Shown: one piece after another, positions 1 to 11,168 of the stretch
Numbering within the stretch: the stretch's first letter is position 1
How the letters are laid out: every line of letters starts with the position of its first letter
Assembly: GCA_964036195.1 (NCBI GenBank)
Contig: OZ038450.1
Span: forward strand, 32,846,612 to 32,910,611
Source: Sphaerolaimus hirsutus
Lineage: Eukaryota; Nematoda; Chromadorea; Monhysterida; Sphaerolaimidae
Direction: 5' to 3'
DNA length: 64,000 bases
Position numbers and translations under genes: made by a program
The notes under the pieces: generated by a model
What the model saw: only the letters and a program-made list of their open reading frames with translations
Databases searched by the model: none
What the model was told of the DNA's origin: nothing

Positions 1-511
1 TGGTATACATTGTACTCTAATGGACTTTCTAATGTAATTTTTATTTTTGTTGTCCAGTGCCAAACCTGGATAGTGAATTTTCAAAATATCAGTCTATTTT
101 CCAGTGCCAATATCAGTCCACTTTCAGGAGGGTCGCCAGGAGGCTCAACTTTCAGTGAAAAGTAGTGGGGGGTGTCGTGTACACCCCCTAAAAATTTCGA
201 TCAATTCCCCCAAACAGTTTGAGTTTGGCAGCCCGTTATATTGAAAAACACGGGGTGCCGGACCTCGCGCGGACACCTGTTTTTCAAAAGAAATATTCAC
301 GTGGCCCACACTCAGGTGTGATTTGTGAGTTTTCGAGAACTAGTGTGCGCAGGCACAATATAACCCAGTTTAACCTAAATTGCTTTGTTTTCTTACATTT
401 GACAGATTTTGCACATTTTGCACACTTTGCGCATAATTTTGGCAACCTGTGCGTACGCTCAACCCACAATTCCATTTTCATGATGGATGTCAAAAAAATC
501 GTAAAAATCAC
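1..511. other. Non-coding; remnant of a small inverted-repeat element
   Basis: No gene seen. The stretch around 310-357 (ending in ACTAGTGTGCGCAGGCAC) is the right end of the small element found intact at 23101..23293. Confidence 0.5.
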
Positions 512-935
512 TACCGTATTACCTCGAAATACCCCCATGGGGGTTTATTATTTCGCCAGCAAAATTTGAGGGGGGGGTTAATTCGAGGGGGGGGTTTATT
601 CGAGGGGGGGGGTTTATTATTTCGTCAGAAATTTTCGTGAAATTCATAGTAAGAATGCGCTTTTTCCTACACAAAAACGGTAATAAAAGTGAGAAAATAG
701 GTTATATTGGAGCTATAGAAGTACATCTGTACACAAATGAGCGTATAAGTGTACCTGCGATGCCAATAAGTAGTAATAAATACATCATGTATATTGCATA
801 CATGATGTACATCATTCCGGAGGGGGGGTATTTCGAGGGGGGGGTTTATTATTTCCCCAGCCCATTTTGAAGGGGGGTTAATTCGAGGGGGGGGGGGTTA
901 ATTCAAGGGGGGGGATAATTCGAGGTAATACGGTA
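512..935 (+). mobile_element. TA-flanked MITE (CCGTATTACC family)
   Basis: Starts TA-CCGTATTACCTCGAAATAC and ends with GAGGTAATACGG-TA. The interior has G-runs and the motif TTATTATTTCGCCAGC shared by the copies at 27674, 32493, 33801 and 38887. Confidence 0.88.
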
Positions 936-1171
936 GTTTGTATAGGGAAAAGGACGCGCGTGGCCGAGCCAAATTCGCGTGCGGTTTTAAGATGTAGGCT
1001 GGCGCGAGTGCGCGGAGTAACAGTGGCACATGGCTCGGTGCCAATACGCACAGGAATTTCTGCGCGCACTGTAAATGGGCCCCCACACACTGGATGTTAA
1101 CTGAATTCGTGTCAACTAAATGTCAACTGAATTTAAGTGATACTGTGATTTCAACTTATCTATCTGATAGA

Positions 1172-4100
1172 TAACGATGGCAAACCCCCGGAAAAAAAGT
1201 ATTTAAATTTTTAAGTGTTTTTTCCAAAATGAATTTTCGAATTTTCGAATTTTTCCTCAAGTGAATTTTCGAATTTCGAATTTAATTTTCGAATTTTCGA
1301 ATCTTTTTGGGCAGTTTTCGAATTTTTTTGGGGTATTTTCGAATTTTTTTGAGTAATTTTCAAATTTTTTTGTAAAAATATTGAATTAAGAGCTTTTAAG
1401 CAGAGTTGTACAAATACTGGTATTTTTGGAAAACGTAAACGTAAACGTAAATACCTTTTCCAAATCAAAAGTATAAATACTAAAACGTAAGGTATTTTTA
1501 AAATACTGGGGAAAACGTAAAATAAAACGTCAACGTAAAAATTATATTAAATGCTTCCGCTATCAGAGAATACAAAAACACAATGTTTTTTACAACATTA
1601 TGGATGTTCATATGATCTCCATCGACATTTTATGCTTAAATACCTGTATTTTATATATATTTAGAATGATGGGATCGGAATATATCGAATTTGGATTGGA
1701 GTTGACATTTTGCGTTGTTGTCAACTACTGGGCGTAGATCCATAAGGTGCCAATTCCGTAACAGGATAACAAAAAAATTATGAATGATAAGTAGCTAATG
1801 GCAAGTTGAATGGCAAGTAAAAATTGAAAAAAAAGTAAATTTGTAAGTGAAATGGCAAGTTAAAAGACAAATGGTCAGTCATGAGAAAACACTAAAAAAG
1901 TTTTTGACTTTTTATTTGCATTTCAGTTCTCCTACACAAAAATACTTTCTGTCAACTTTTTACTTTTCACTTGCAAATTGGTGTTTGAGTTATACAATTG
2001 CGGAAGTAGAACTCTTTAACATGGTTGGTTTTAGTAAAATTCTTTTTACTAAAATTGTATTTTATTTTTATAAAAATTGTATTTTATTTTTATTTTATTC
2101 ATGTTTCAGTTTATTTTATTTTATTTTATTCTGAAATGTCATTAATAATATAAAATGAAACCATTTTACAAAAATTTTACAAAAATTTTACAAAATTTTT
2201 ACAAAAAAATAGGAAATCTTGGATGCAAGGACATAAAACAATGTGCATGCTATAAGCATGCAGATGAATACAAAAAAAAATTATGTAAACTTTTGACACG
2301 AGTTGTGAGGTAGGCATTTTGTAATTTGACCCTCAGGAGGTCCTGGATATATGCATCTAATTGCTTCTCCCAAGGGAAGATACCTAAAATTTGGTTGGTT
2401 GTTTTTGGGTGGGGGGTAGGGCTTGCGGGGTTCAATATATAGGTAGGCTTTTTCAAGGTATGGAACGAAGAAAATGGGAAACAAATCACATAAATTAGTG
2501 ATCTTTAAGGTGAAAATATTTTAAAAAATGTGATAATTTGCAATTTTGAGCAACGATATGTTTCAATCACAACAATGAAAGATACAACAAGGCACTAGTT
2601 CTGCAAATTGGCAGCTAGGAACCTTAGCAACATGATAGAAAACTTTCTATAGAATTTAACAGACACTCGAGTTTTTGTAAAATTTTACTAAAATTGTACA
2701 AAAATTCGAATTATTGTACAATTTTACTAAAATTTTACTAAAATTCGAATTTTAGTAAAATTGTATTTTTATTTTATTAATTTTCCATTTTATTTTATTT
2801 TATTTTATTCTCTAATTTTCCATTTTATTTTTATTTTATTTTTATTTTTTTCTGAGATTTTGCCAACCCTGCTCTTTAACATTAGAACATGTTGAACTCA
2901 TCATCATACACTACATTTGTCAAACAATAAGGTTCCATGTAGCATATTTTTACGTTTTCTCTGGTACCTGTGTAAAAGTGCCAGGAAAACGTAACAAAGC
3001 GTAACGGTATTTTTGGAAAGCGTAAACGTAAACGTAAGTATAAATACCCGAATAACCGGGTATTTCGGGTAAACGTAAATACGTTTTCGCAACTCTGCTT
3101 TTAAGCTGTTAATTAGTTATGTTGAAATAGTTATGGGTGCTCAGTGCATTCCTGCACATTCCTCAATGTGACTGGGTCCACCCATAGCTGGATTCGCGGT
3201 GGCTGTACTGGGAGGGGGAGGATCACCAGATTTTTGTGTCATTCCATTCTGTTGTACATTTGCTGATTTTGATGTCATTCAAGTATGTTGGGGTTTGGGT
3301 CTGGGTATGACCATTTTTTTGGTTTTCCTCAAATATAATCTCCCAGTCCCAAGTATAAGGAGTGGTGTCTATTTATGATAATTTCACACGGCCGATATGG
3401 CTAGTCGAATTTGAAGATTATAACTTGGTCATTTCTGGGCCGATTTGAACCAATCAAAAGTTAAAATAACCTACACAACCTATCGATTCAATTTCTAGGG
3501 TTGGATTAGTGATGTCGACATTTTTATGTCAATTTGACTCTGTTTATGTGATTTATACATATATTTACCATACATCCTCGAATCCCGCTCAAATAACCTC
3601 CCCCTCAAACAAGTCTCCTCAAAGAATTTTGACAAAAAAACTCCCCTGAGGACTTATTTGAGATAAACAGTATTTACATCAAGTATAAGATAGCATGTTC
3701 AGAAAAATTAATGTTAGATGTTGAAATACTGGGTCAAATTTGCATAAAAAATTTTGACATCACAAATCTAACCTGAAAAATGGAATCTACAGATTGTATA
3801 GATAATTTTTAGTATTTAACAGTCCAAATCGGCCAAGAAATGGCCGAGTTATTAAGCTTTAAATTCAACTTGCCTGATTGGCCATGTAAAATCAACATAT
3901 TTTATAGACCCACCTTATCTCGGGACTGGTGGATGATTCGAGGAAACAAAACAATTTGGTCATAGCCTAGACCCGAAACCACAACATACTTGGACGGTAT
4001 CAAAATTGGCTGATGTATAACAGAATGGGCGACACAAAAGTCTGGTGTTAATCCAACCCCCTAAAATGTCATCCACGATTCCAGCTATGGGTCCACCATG

Positions 4101-4375
4101 GATGTCATTTCAATGTTTTTTAACGTTTTTTTTTGTTTCGATACACTTTTTCAGACGCACCGCGTCCCAATTGTCGATCGAATTAGCACATTGAACTTAA
4201 GAATGTCCTTGAATTCCCTGAAAAATTCGAAAAGTATTTTCGAATTTTTGAATTTTCGAATTTTCGAATTTTTTGAAAAATAAATCGATTTTTAAGTGTT
4301 TTTTCCAGTGTTGAAATAAAAATTCGAAAATTCGAAAATGTTTTCGAATTTTCGAATCTTTTTTGGCCATCGTTA
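1172..4375 (+). mobile_element. hAT-like non-autonomous element, 8-bp target duplication
   Basis: Inverted ends TAACGATGGC and GCCATCGTTA are flanked by a perfect direct repeat CTGATAGA (1164-1171 and 4376-4383). The interior has CGAATTTTCGAA runs near both ends and no transposase frame. Confidence 0.85.
1401..3097 (+). mobile_element. hAT-like element (CAGAGTTG ends) nested in 1172..4375
   Basis: Ends CAGAGTTG and CAACTCTG with a perfect 8-bp duplication CTTTTAAG (1393-1400, 3098-3105). Rich in AAACGTAAACGTAAA units near both ends. Same family as 21631..22865. Confidence 0.87.
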
Positions 4376-4386
4376 CTGATAGAGCA

Positions 4387-4841
4387 TACCGTATTTCCTC
4401 GAAATACCCCCCCCCTCGAAATACCCCCCCTCGTTTGACCCCCCCCCCTTTCGAGACCACTATGAAACAATCACCCCCCCTCGAAATACCCCCCCCCCAG
4501 ATTGGGTGTAAAGAGAACGTACATGACAAATACTGCAGTTTGTGTTCTGTGTAGTGCAGAACACACGTTAAAACAATGTCGGAATCACGATAGAACAGTG
4601 TTTATACCATATACGTACTAATATTAGTCTACATAACCTTATAAATGGCGGTTTTTGTTGTATTTTTCGACGTCTGCGTACGTTTCAGACGACTATTTCG
4701 TACTGGGATATAAAAAATTTTCTTGTGAAATATTAACCCCCCCTCGAAATAACCCCCCCTCGTTTAACCCCCCCCCCCCCCCCTCTCGGGACCACTATGA
4801 AACAATCACCCCCCGGGGGGGTATTTCGAGGAAATACGGTA
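4387..4841 (+). mobile_element. TA-flanked MITE (CCGTATTTCC family)
   Basis: Ends TA-CCGTATTTCCTCGAAATAC and GAGGAAATACGG-TA. Shares interior (a TATTAGTCTACATAACC segment) with the copies at 24547 and 30757. Confidence 0.88.
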
Positions 4842-4972
4842 GTTGATTTTACATTATGACACTTCGTTTTCTTTGTTCCTGTTAAGTGTGATGCTTTTTA
4901 CAAACTTGTTGTTTTATTCAATTGACACTGAGTTGACGCGAATTTGCGATGTCAACTAGTGTGTGTGGGCCC

Positions 4973-5250
4973 GTAGCCGTAGGTATAAATATTTTAAGGA
5001 AAAATAAAACTGGTTGGCACTAAATTGATAGCATGTGTTGATTGCGTCCAAACTTATGCGGGAAATGGTAGAATTAGTGCGTTTCGCCTCAGTAGAATGA
5101 ATTTATCGCGATTTCGACGGATATTTCTGACGGAATTTCGTCGGCGTGCGTCGGAAACTATTGAGGTATCCAAAACTCTTCCAACGAAAAAAAGAAAACT
5201 TCCTGGGACTGTGCCAAATCGCTGATTTCGAAATTTATTTCATGTAAGAA
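4973..5250 (+). promoter_or_regulatory. FN3K upstream region
   Basis: Transposon-free DNA between the nested elements and FN3K exon 1, so promoter and 5' UTR probably lie here. No TATA box or initiator is convincing. A 42-codon ATG frame (5097..5225) would be an upstream ORF if transcribed. Confidence 0.4.
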
Positions 5251-5415
5251 ATGCGGCGCTCGGCTTCTCCAGACCTTATTCGATGTTTAAAGGAACAATT
5301 GCCAACAGAAACGTGTTCAAATTACGGCCGGCCGGGCGGCGGCTGCATAAATCAGGGCGCAGGCTATGACACCGATTTGGGCAAGATTTTTGTGAAGTAT
5401 AATGTTGGCTCGTTT
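5251..5415 (+). CDS. FN3K: FN3K exon 1 (start codon, P-loop, ATP-site lysine)
   Basis: Fifty-five codons from ATG 5251; the preceding in-frame triplets include TAA. The exon ends at TTT followed by a consensus GTGAGT donor. With this donor the spacing from IFVK to FEGEM equals that of vertebrate family members. An earlier GT (before TATAAT) would break frame with exon 2. Confidence 0.88.
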
Positions 5416-8400
5416 GTGAGTGGACCAGATAATTTTTTGCCCTTGTCATTTTTTGTTGAAAATTATTTGTAAACTTTTTTTGAATATGGGATACATCCTA
5501 TGGGCTCGGGTTACGGCATGTGATGGAGTTGTCAATAAAGCGTTTCAATTAATTTTTTTTGACGCGTTTAAAGCCGATTTTTCACTCGACAGCTGACCGA
5601 ATGTTGATTAATTAAGTTGCCGTGTATTTTAATTTTCCACTTATCCAGTTTACATATATTTAAAAAAATTCTCAGGCAAAAGGGATGTTTGAAGGAGAAA
5701 TGGCTAGCCTCAAGGCTATCGATTCCACTCAAACTGTGCGATGCCCAAAACCTTTTAAGGTACATTTTTTCATTATTTTAAATGGTGCTAAATTGCAGTG
5801 ATACTGTCAAATTTATACCATTTTTCAAGATATTGGAATTGAACCCTGGTGCCGCATTGGTCAGTGAATATATAGATATGGGTGGCAGGGGCGGCGCCAA
5901 ATGCGATCAAGTTTTCGGCACGCAACTTGCCAAGTGAGTACCTTCGGGTTTTTTTGGCACAGTGCCAAACAGACTATTGCGCCCCACATGGAATTTTTTT
6001 GCTTTGTTGTCACTCTACGCCAACTGGGGACTTCCGTTCCAAAAGTTCACAAGCGCCAAATCCAGAAAAATCGAGTTAGCTGTGGATTCGACATCCACGT
6101 GTAATTCTGCCCATTTTGGTAAAAAAAATCAGTGTTATAGTCCATTTCGTTCCCGAGATACAGTGGTACCGTTTTTCAGAAAAATCACAATTTTCATATC
6201 GAAAGTGCACATATCCATCTCAGATCCCCTATGAAAAACAGGACTTTCATATCGTAAGTGCACATATCCATGTCGGACCACCGGAGTTTCATTTCATAAG
6301 TGCACATATCCAAAAAATAGTTTCATTTCCAAAAGTGCACGCGTGCTCCGGATCGCTCGCGAAGAGCCGGCTGGATTTCACATACAATATAAAGTTTCAT
6401 TTCCAAATGTGCATACGTGAATTTCCAAATTTAATTTGCTCTATAAATCGAGTACGGGTATAAATATAGATCGGAATATTTGGGTTTGTGTACTTCTTGA
6501 ACAGGGCTTCTTAGTGGTGTAATTGGTTTTGCCCTGCGATGCACCGTTAGGAAGTTATTTACATTTCAAGTTCAAATTTTCAAATTTACTCATTTTGGGT
6601 GGTTTCCAAAATATGACATAACTCCCAAAATATTTACCAGCCGACAAAATTTAGGGACACAAAAATTGTAGACAAATGTCCGAGATATCTGAAAAGTGCA
6701 GGGCAAGCTTTGTCGCCCAAACATGGCGCTGCCGGGCCAGCGCCAAACTTTAAAATGCGATTTTGAAAAATCGAAAAATCTGGATATGTTAACTTTTGGA
6801 ATGAAAGTCCCCAACTGAGGGGCTGTTTTCTGCCATTTAGGTTACACAGCGAAATTATTCGAAACTGATGACCTGTGGTAATGCCCTAATTTCGTTGCAG
6901 AATGCACAAACACAATTGGGATAGAATAAGGAAAAGTGAGCACGCTGCGTCCCGCGTGACTGCCCCTAGGTGCCAGTTCCGCAAGTAAATATTAAGTGCC
7001 ATGAAAAGTGATAAGTCACTTGACAAGTGTCAACATTACTTGTCACATTTCCTCTCGACTTATCACATTTTTCTGTGTGTTGACCACCTGCGGAAATGGC
7101 TCCAGTGGTAGTGATTGTGATGGCGGGGCAAAAGGAAGTGGACATGTGCAGTTTGGCTTTGACGTTGGCACGTGCTGCGGCAGAATTGAACAGGACAATA
7201 CTTGGACTGATGACTGGCCCGTGGGTACTTTCCTCGCACCCTGTAAAGTGTGAAGTCAAGTGTCAGATGCCATGGGAAATGTCAATTGAAGAAAAATCTT
7301 TTATTACTGGACTTTTGATACTTTGCATGACAATTTAGAATTTTGTACATATGACTTGTATCTGTATTTTATGACAAATTTGTATCTTACATGACATTTG
7401 ACACTAAACTTTACCCATTATAGAGCCAGGCGCTGGCACCAGAAGAGAAATTTCGTTCGAACTTCCGCATTTTCCGCAGACATTCTACGCCAGGCGTCGT
7501 CTCAAGCCCCAAGTGGACATGATACTTTCTCAAGTGCGTTCCATCGGGGGTGCACTGATACGCACATTTGCCCGTTTTTTCACTTAACACTTTTTAAAGT
7601 GATTTTCAGATATGAGTGAAGTGAAAAACACTGCGCAATGACATTAGTGAACGTTTTTCACGTCATTCATATCTGAAAATCACTTGAAAATGTGTCACAG
7701 GGGTCTCCAGGATTTTGGCCCTCGCGGGGGCTGGATAGATAGCAAATTGCTCCTCCGGAGGGATAGATAGCTGGAAAATTTTTCTGGGGGTGGGGCTTGG
7801 GGGGGGGCTGGCGGGGGCACAATATATAGGCTTTTTCAAGGTTAAGAAGGCATAAAGGGGAAAAAATCGCTAATAATCAGTTAAAAGTAGCCAAAAGTAG
7901 GTATAAAATGGCTAAAAATAGGTATATAACCATGTATATAGCCGGAAAGCACGATTTTGAAGGTGAAAAACTATAAAATGGTGCGAACATTAGTGATTTT
8001 GAGCGAAAATTGGGGCAAAATTTCTCAAAAACCACTCCAGATAGATAGATAGCTGAGCGATTTGGGGGGGGGTCTTTTGGGGTAGTAGCCAAAAATTTTG
8101 CCTCGGGATAGATAGATAGCTGAGCGGCCTCCGGGATAGATAGATAGCTGGCCGATTTGGGGGGGGGGGGCAGCCCCCCCCCCCCAGCCCCCCCCTAGGA
8201 GACCCCTGATGTGTCAAGTGAAAAACAGTGAAAAATGGCTATTTTTCACTGTTTTTTTTTCACTTGACACATTTTCAAGTGATTTCCAGATATGAGTGAA
8301 GTGAAAAAAGTTCACTAGTGTCATTGCGCAACTTTTTTTCACTTTACTTATATCTGAAAATAACTTAAAAAAGTGTCAAGCGAAAAAAACGGACAAATGT

Positions 8401-9596
8401 GCGTAACGGGCAGATGTGCGTATCAGGCCTGCCCCGTTCCATCCCACATCCAAAAAACTTTTATCCTTCATTTTACATAAAAAAATGCAAAAAAAATCAA
8501 CCCAAATTCAGCACGGCGACCGGGAATTGCTGCAACTGTGGCCGGAACTGGAGCGGCGCATTCCAGACTTGTTCGATGACATCAGCGAGTCGAATGCGAT
8601 ACTTCCATCGCTGCTGCACGGCGATCTGTGGTCGGGCAATGTGAGCGCAGACGAGAAAGGCAACCCTGGTTGGTTTGGACGACTGAGGCCTTCTGTGCAT
8701 GTTTACCCGGTGTGCATGTTGACCCTTATTTTCACTCAAAATCGCTAATTTCCATACCTTTTTATAGATTTTTCACCTTCAAAATCACTAGTTCATGTGT
8801 TTTATTGTCTATTTTCAGCTATTTTTTGTAGTATATGTGCTTATATACCCATTTTTGGTATTTTTTCCTATTTTTTGACATTTTTTTCTACATCACGAAA
8901 AAGCCTATATATTGAACCCCCAAACCCTCTAAAAAAATTTTTCCAGCTATCTATCCTTCCAAAGGAGCGATTAGCTATGTATCCAACCCCCTGGAGGGTC
9001 AAAATCTAGAATACCCCAGACATGCACAGCGGGTAAACTTGCACAGAGGCACAGGCCCGTTTGGACTTGGGCGCGGTCGCCTGTATCTTGGGGCTCCTTC
9101 CAGACTCTGACAAGTGTCAATTTTTGAGTTTTCTACCATTCGTTTTTTATTTTTCACGACATTTGAAGTGAAAGTCCTGTCGAATGTCGAAGGTCCAGTA
9201 AAAATATAACAATTGACGTTTTACAGGGAATTTAACGAGGTCTGGGGGTGGCCTCTGATCTCGACCTTCGCCGATGGCATTTAAAATGGCGTAGAAAACG
9301 TGCGATAGCGGCACTTGTCTCTAACTTTCCTGGTATTTATGTCAACAGTCCCCCATACAGTAATCTTCGACGCGGCCAGTTTCTACGGCCACAACGAGTT
9401 CGATTTTGGAATTGCAACCATTTTCGGTGGAATTTCAGCCGCAGCCTCAAATGCATATTTTAAAGTGATCCCCGAAAGTGCTGGCAGGCGAAAAAGATTG
9501 CCACTTTACCAGCTGTTCCATTTTTTGAATCACTGGAATCATTTTGGTTCGTCTTATAGGGGTTCTAGTTTGGACACTCTGAAGGAGCTTTTGTGA
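5251..9596 (+). CDS. FN3K: Fructosamine-3-kinase family protein, complete, 8 exons
   Basis: The spliced product is about 336 aa, close to the usual ~309 aa. Members phosphorylate the C3 hydroxyl of ketosamines on glycated proteins, which destabilises the sugar adduct (cytosolic protein repair). Exons are 5251-5415, 5676-5759, 5830-5933, 6901-6984, 7106-7220, 7480-7533, 8512-8668 and 9349-9596, with matching phases throughout. Visible motifs are the glycine-rich loop [14 protein letters not shown] (residues ~29-42), the ATP-site lysine in IFVK (~49), FEGEMASL after exon 2 begins, [10 protein letters not shown] in exon 5, [10 protein letters not shown] in exon 6, the catalytic loop HGDLWSGNV (Asp ~240), the metal Asp in [10 protein letters not shown] (~262) and the C-terminal [16 protein letters not shown]. 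An in-frame stop just upstream fixes the start at 5251. The family is clear; whether it is FN3K or FN3KRP is not, because invertebrates often have one ancestral gene. Confidence 0.93.
5676..5759 (+). CDS. FN3K: FN3K exon 2
   Basis: Twenty-eight codons between TTCTCAG and GTACAT. It encodes [15 protein letters not shown] and then CPKPFK, a strong match to the conserved N-lobe segment. Phase 0 at both ends. Confidence 0.9.
5830..5933 (+). CDS. FN3K: FN3K exon 3
   Basis: It begins after TTTTTCAAG and ends before GTGAGT (phase 2). It encodes a segment with [11 protein letters not shown] and FGTQLA, matching the family's V-M-E-H-M-D-M strand and Q-L-A helix. This exon lies outside the duplicated block and so occurs once. 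Confidence 0.88.
6021..6817 (+). mobile_element. Inverted-repeat element in FN3K intron 3
   Basis: CAACTGGGGACTTCCGTTCC at the left is mirrored by GGAATGAAAGTCCCCAACTG at the right. A diverged relative occupies 26205..28103. It contains AAGTGCACATATCCAT repeats, and the duplication breakpoint (6240) falls in them. Confidence 0.7.
6901..6984 (+). CDS. FN3K: FN3K exon 4 (copy 1)
   Basis: Follows TTCGTTGCAG. Joined to exon 3 it restores QLAKMHKHN, the conserved 'LADLH..N' motif. The proposed donor is GTAAAT after CGCAA (phase 2), chosen because it agrees with exon 5. A GTGAGC inside the exon (6937) is a competing donor but gives the wrong phase. Confidence 0.78.
7106..7220 (+). CDS. FN3K: FN3K exon 5 (copy 1)
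   Basis: The acceptor CTCCAG and donor GTGGGT flank a segment ending [16 protein letters not shown] then WTDDWP, the family's 'FGFDV.TCCG' motif. The start is set by phase with exon 4. Confidence 0.85.
7480..7533 (+). CDS. FN3K: FN3K exon 6 (copy 1)
   Basis: An 18-codon exon after TTTTCCGCAG, encoding [18 protein letters not shown], equivalent to the conserved 'FYARQRI.PQ.DM'. Donor GTGCGT, phase 0 both sides. Confidence 0.88.
7556..8425. repeat. Foldback (hairpin) element in FN3K intron 6, interrupted
   Basis: TGATACGCACAT and ATGTGCGTATCA ends enclose repeated forward and reverse copies of CACTTGACAC and TTTTCAGATATGAGTGAAG. Copy 2 (14606..14954) lacks the 511-bp insert found here. Another copy is at 41945..42155 in SLC22 intron 4. 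Confidence 0.8.
7698..8208 (+). mobile_element. hAT-like MITE present in copy 1 only
   Basis: An 11-bp perfect inverted repeat CAGGGGTCTCC/GGAGACCCCTG with 8-bp duplication ATGTGTCA (7690-7697, 8209-8216). Copy 2 keeps a single ATGTGTCA at the same site, a true empty site. The interior has GATAGATAGCTG units. Confidence 0.95.
8512..8668 (+). CDS. FN3K: FN3K exon 7 (copy 1, catalytic loop)
   Basis: Follows AAATTCAG. It encodes [15 protein letters not shown] and the catalytic loop [11 protein letters not shown]. The last base G precedes donor GTTGGT (phase 1). Confidence 0.92.
8707..9018. mobile_element. End-truncated relative of the CAGGGGT MITE (FN3K intron 7)
   Basis: Its right end ATCTAGAATACCCCAG is the reverse of the end at 52939, and AGCTATCTATCCTTCC matches the family interior. 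The other end is missing. Also present in copy 2 at about 15240..15556. Confidence 0.55.
9349..9596 (+). CDS. FN3K: FN3K exon 8 (copy 1, metal site and C-terminus)
   Basis: After GTCAACAG, phase 1. It encodes [35 protein letters not shown] and YRGSSL, and ends at TGA 9594-9596. Confidence 0.93.
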
Positions 9597-9617
9597 ATGC
9601 CTGACATCTTATCTATG

Positions 9618-9908
9618 GCCCGACACACTAAATAGTTGACGACGACACCAAATGTCAACTGGTCCCCATCCCAATTCAAAGCTTGCTGACGAGCCGACCA
9701 ACGATGGTCATGTCGCAAAAGTGTTGAATCACGTTGCAAATGAAGCTGTAGTGTTGAAATATCTATCCGTAAATAAACCAGGTGCAACGCCCGACACGAA
9801 GTATATGGTTATACAATTTTCGTAGTGTCCCTCTTGAGCAAGCTTTGAATAGAGATAAAAAGGAACCAGTTGACATTTGGTGTCATTGTCGACTAGTGTC
9901 TGTGGGGC
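9618..9908. mobile_element. Inverted-repeat MITE just after FN3K stop (copy 1)
   Basis: GACACCAAATGTCAACTGGT at the left mirrors ACCAGTTGACATTTGGTGTC at the right; related to the GGGCCC family. It carries an AATAAA (9770) that could serve as a poly(A) signal. Confidence 0.75.
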
Positions 9909-10000
9909 TTACCCAGTCAAAGTTTTTTTTATATATTTGGCGATTTGGTGGTTTAATTCGAATTCAATCGTCTAGTTACTGATTGCTGATTGCCATTACT

Positions 10001-10446
10001 CAGGGACGTATCCAGGATTTTTGAGCGGGGGGGGGGGGCTGCTTGTTTACGGGGGCCAGCGAACGGGGGGGCTCAGCCCCCCCCCTAATTTTTTTCCCCA
10101 TATAGGGACGGAAAGGCGTTTTGGCGCTAGCGCCATACAAAGACGACACGCCATGGCGCTATTGGCGTTGGCGCCAGCGCCAGGAACCGCTTCATATGTA
10201 TGTAAATATGCATATTTACATACACAGCGAAGGTCGCAAAAATGTGTTCATTTCCAAGGATATTGGTTTACAGGGACCAATCCGCTGAAAATACAATGCA
10301 TGGGGAAGAAATATTGCACTCGCGCGCAAAATTTTTAAGAAACATTGAAAAATATATGGGAAAAGTAGCATTTTCCGAGACTTTTAAGGTCTCACCCCGG
10401 GAAGGGGGGGGGCTGCACCCCCCCGCCCCCCCTGGATACGTCCTTG
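10001..10446 (+). mobile_element. hAT-like MITE, CAGGGACGTA ends (copy 1)
   Basis: Ends CAGGGACGTATCCAGG and CCTGGATACGTCCTTG with 8-bp duplication CCATTACT on both sides. Carries TTTTTGAGCGGGG and a GCGCGCAAAATTTTT motif shared by all family members. Confidence 0.93.
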
Positions 10447-11168
10447 CCATTACTGATTGATGAGGAGTCAACTTATTTCGCCTGTGTAGTTTAGTTTACT
10501 GTGAAAACACTATACGATGTTGATCTGTATAACGAACAAAAAGTTCCTCACATGACATAGCCAGCTGCATTTGATGCATCATACTATTTTATCAGATATT
10601 ATTCATCAAAATTATGTACGATCAGCTCAACAAGTTCTGGTCAAAAATGGCAAAAAGTATATTCGCCATTTCAACCATCACACCTAAATGAGTCTTACAT
10701 ACACCACAAAAAGGTAGAAAGTAAAAGTGTCAGACATCACCCAAGTGCTGAACTTGTGTGAACCAGTTAGGACTGGGCACATCTGCTCTTAAATTAGAGC
10801 TATTATGTATGAATGGGGGTGCGCAGATTTGGTGTGGGGGGCTGTATGCAGCTATGTTCTCTATTTTGTATAGTGATGTTTCAAATGAGGATCCCACTTT
10901 TGAAAGTCGATAACTCCAAAATCTTCAAAAAACTATCTAGAATTAGTTAGAATTTTCATATTTTTTCATCGGCATTTGCCCATTTTTAAAGTGTCACATT
11001 TTTTGACGCCTTGGAATAATTAGGAACGATTTTCCAGCAAAATGTCTACAAATCCATGCTGTATTGAGCAAAAAGTCGATAACTCTACTCTTCGGGAGAA
11101 AAAGAAGTAGAAGCTGGCCGTTTGGGGTGGGGGTTAGGGGATAGTAACCCAAAATTTTGCCTCGGGGA

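Larger units (their letters stand above)
1077..4972 (+). mobile_element. GGGCCC-ended MITE split by nested insertions
   Basis: The ends GGGCCCCCACACACTGG and CTAGTGTGTGTGGGCCC match the uninterrupted 236-bp copy at 57720..57955. Comparison shows a 3.2-kb hAT-like element (1172..4375) and a TA-flanked MITE (4387..4841) inserted inside. Confidence 0.85.

Noticed and set aside
4183..4529. Two minus-strand frames rich in Glu-Asn-Ser-Lys-Ile
   Set aside because: They read CGAATTTTCGAA repeats and G-runs across a transposon junction.
5025..5225. 66-codon frame just before FN3K
   Set aside because: Not in frame with exon 1 and no family match; at most an upstream ORF in the 5' UTR.
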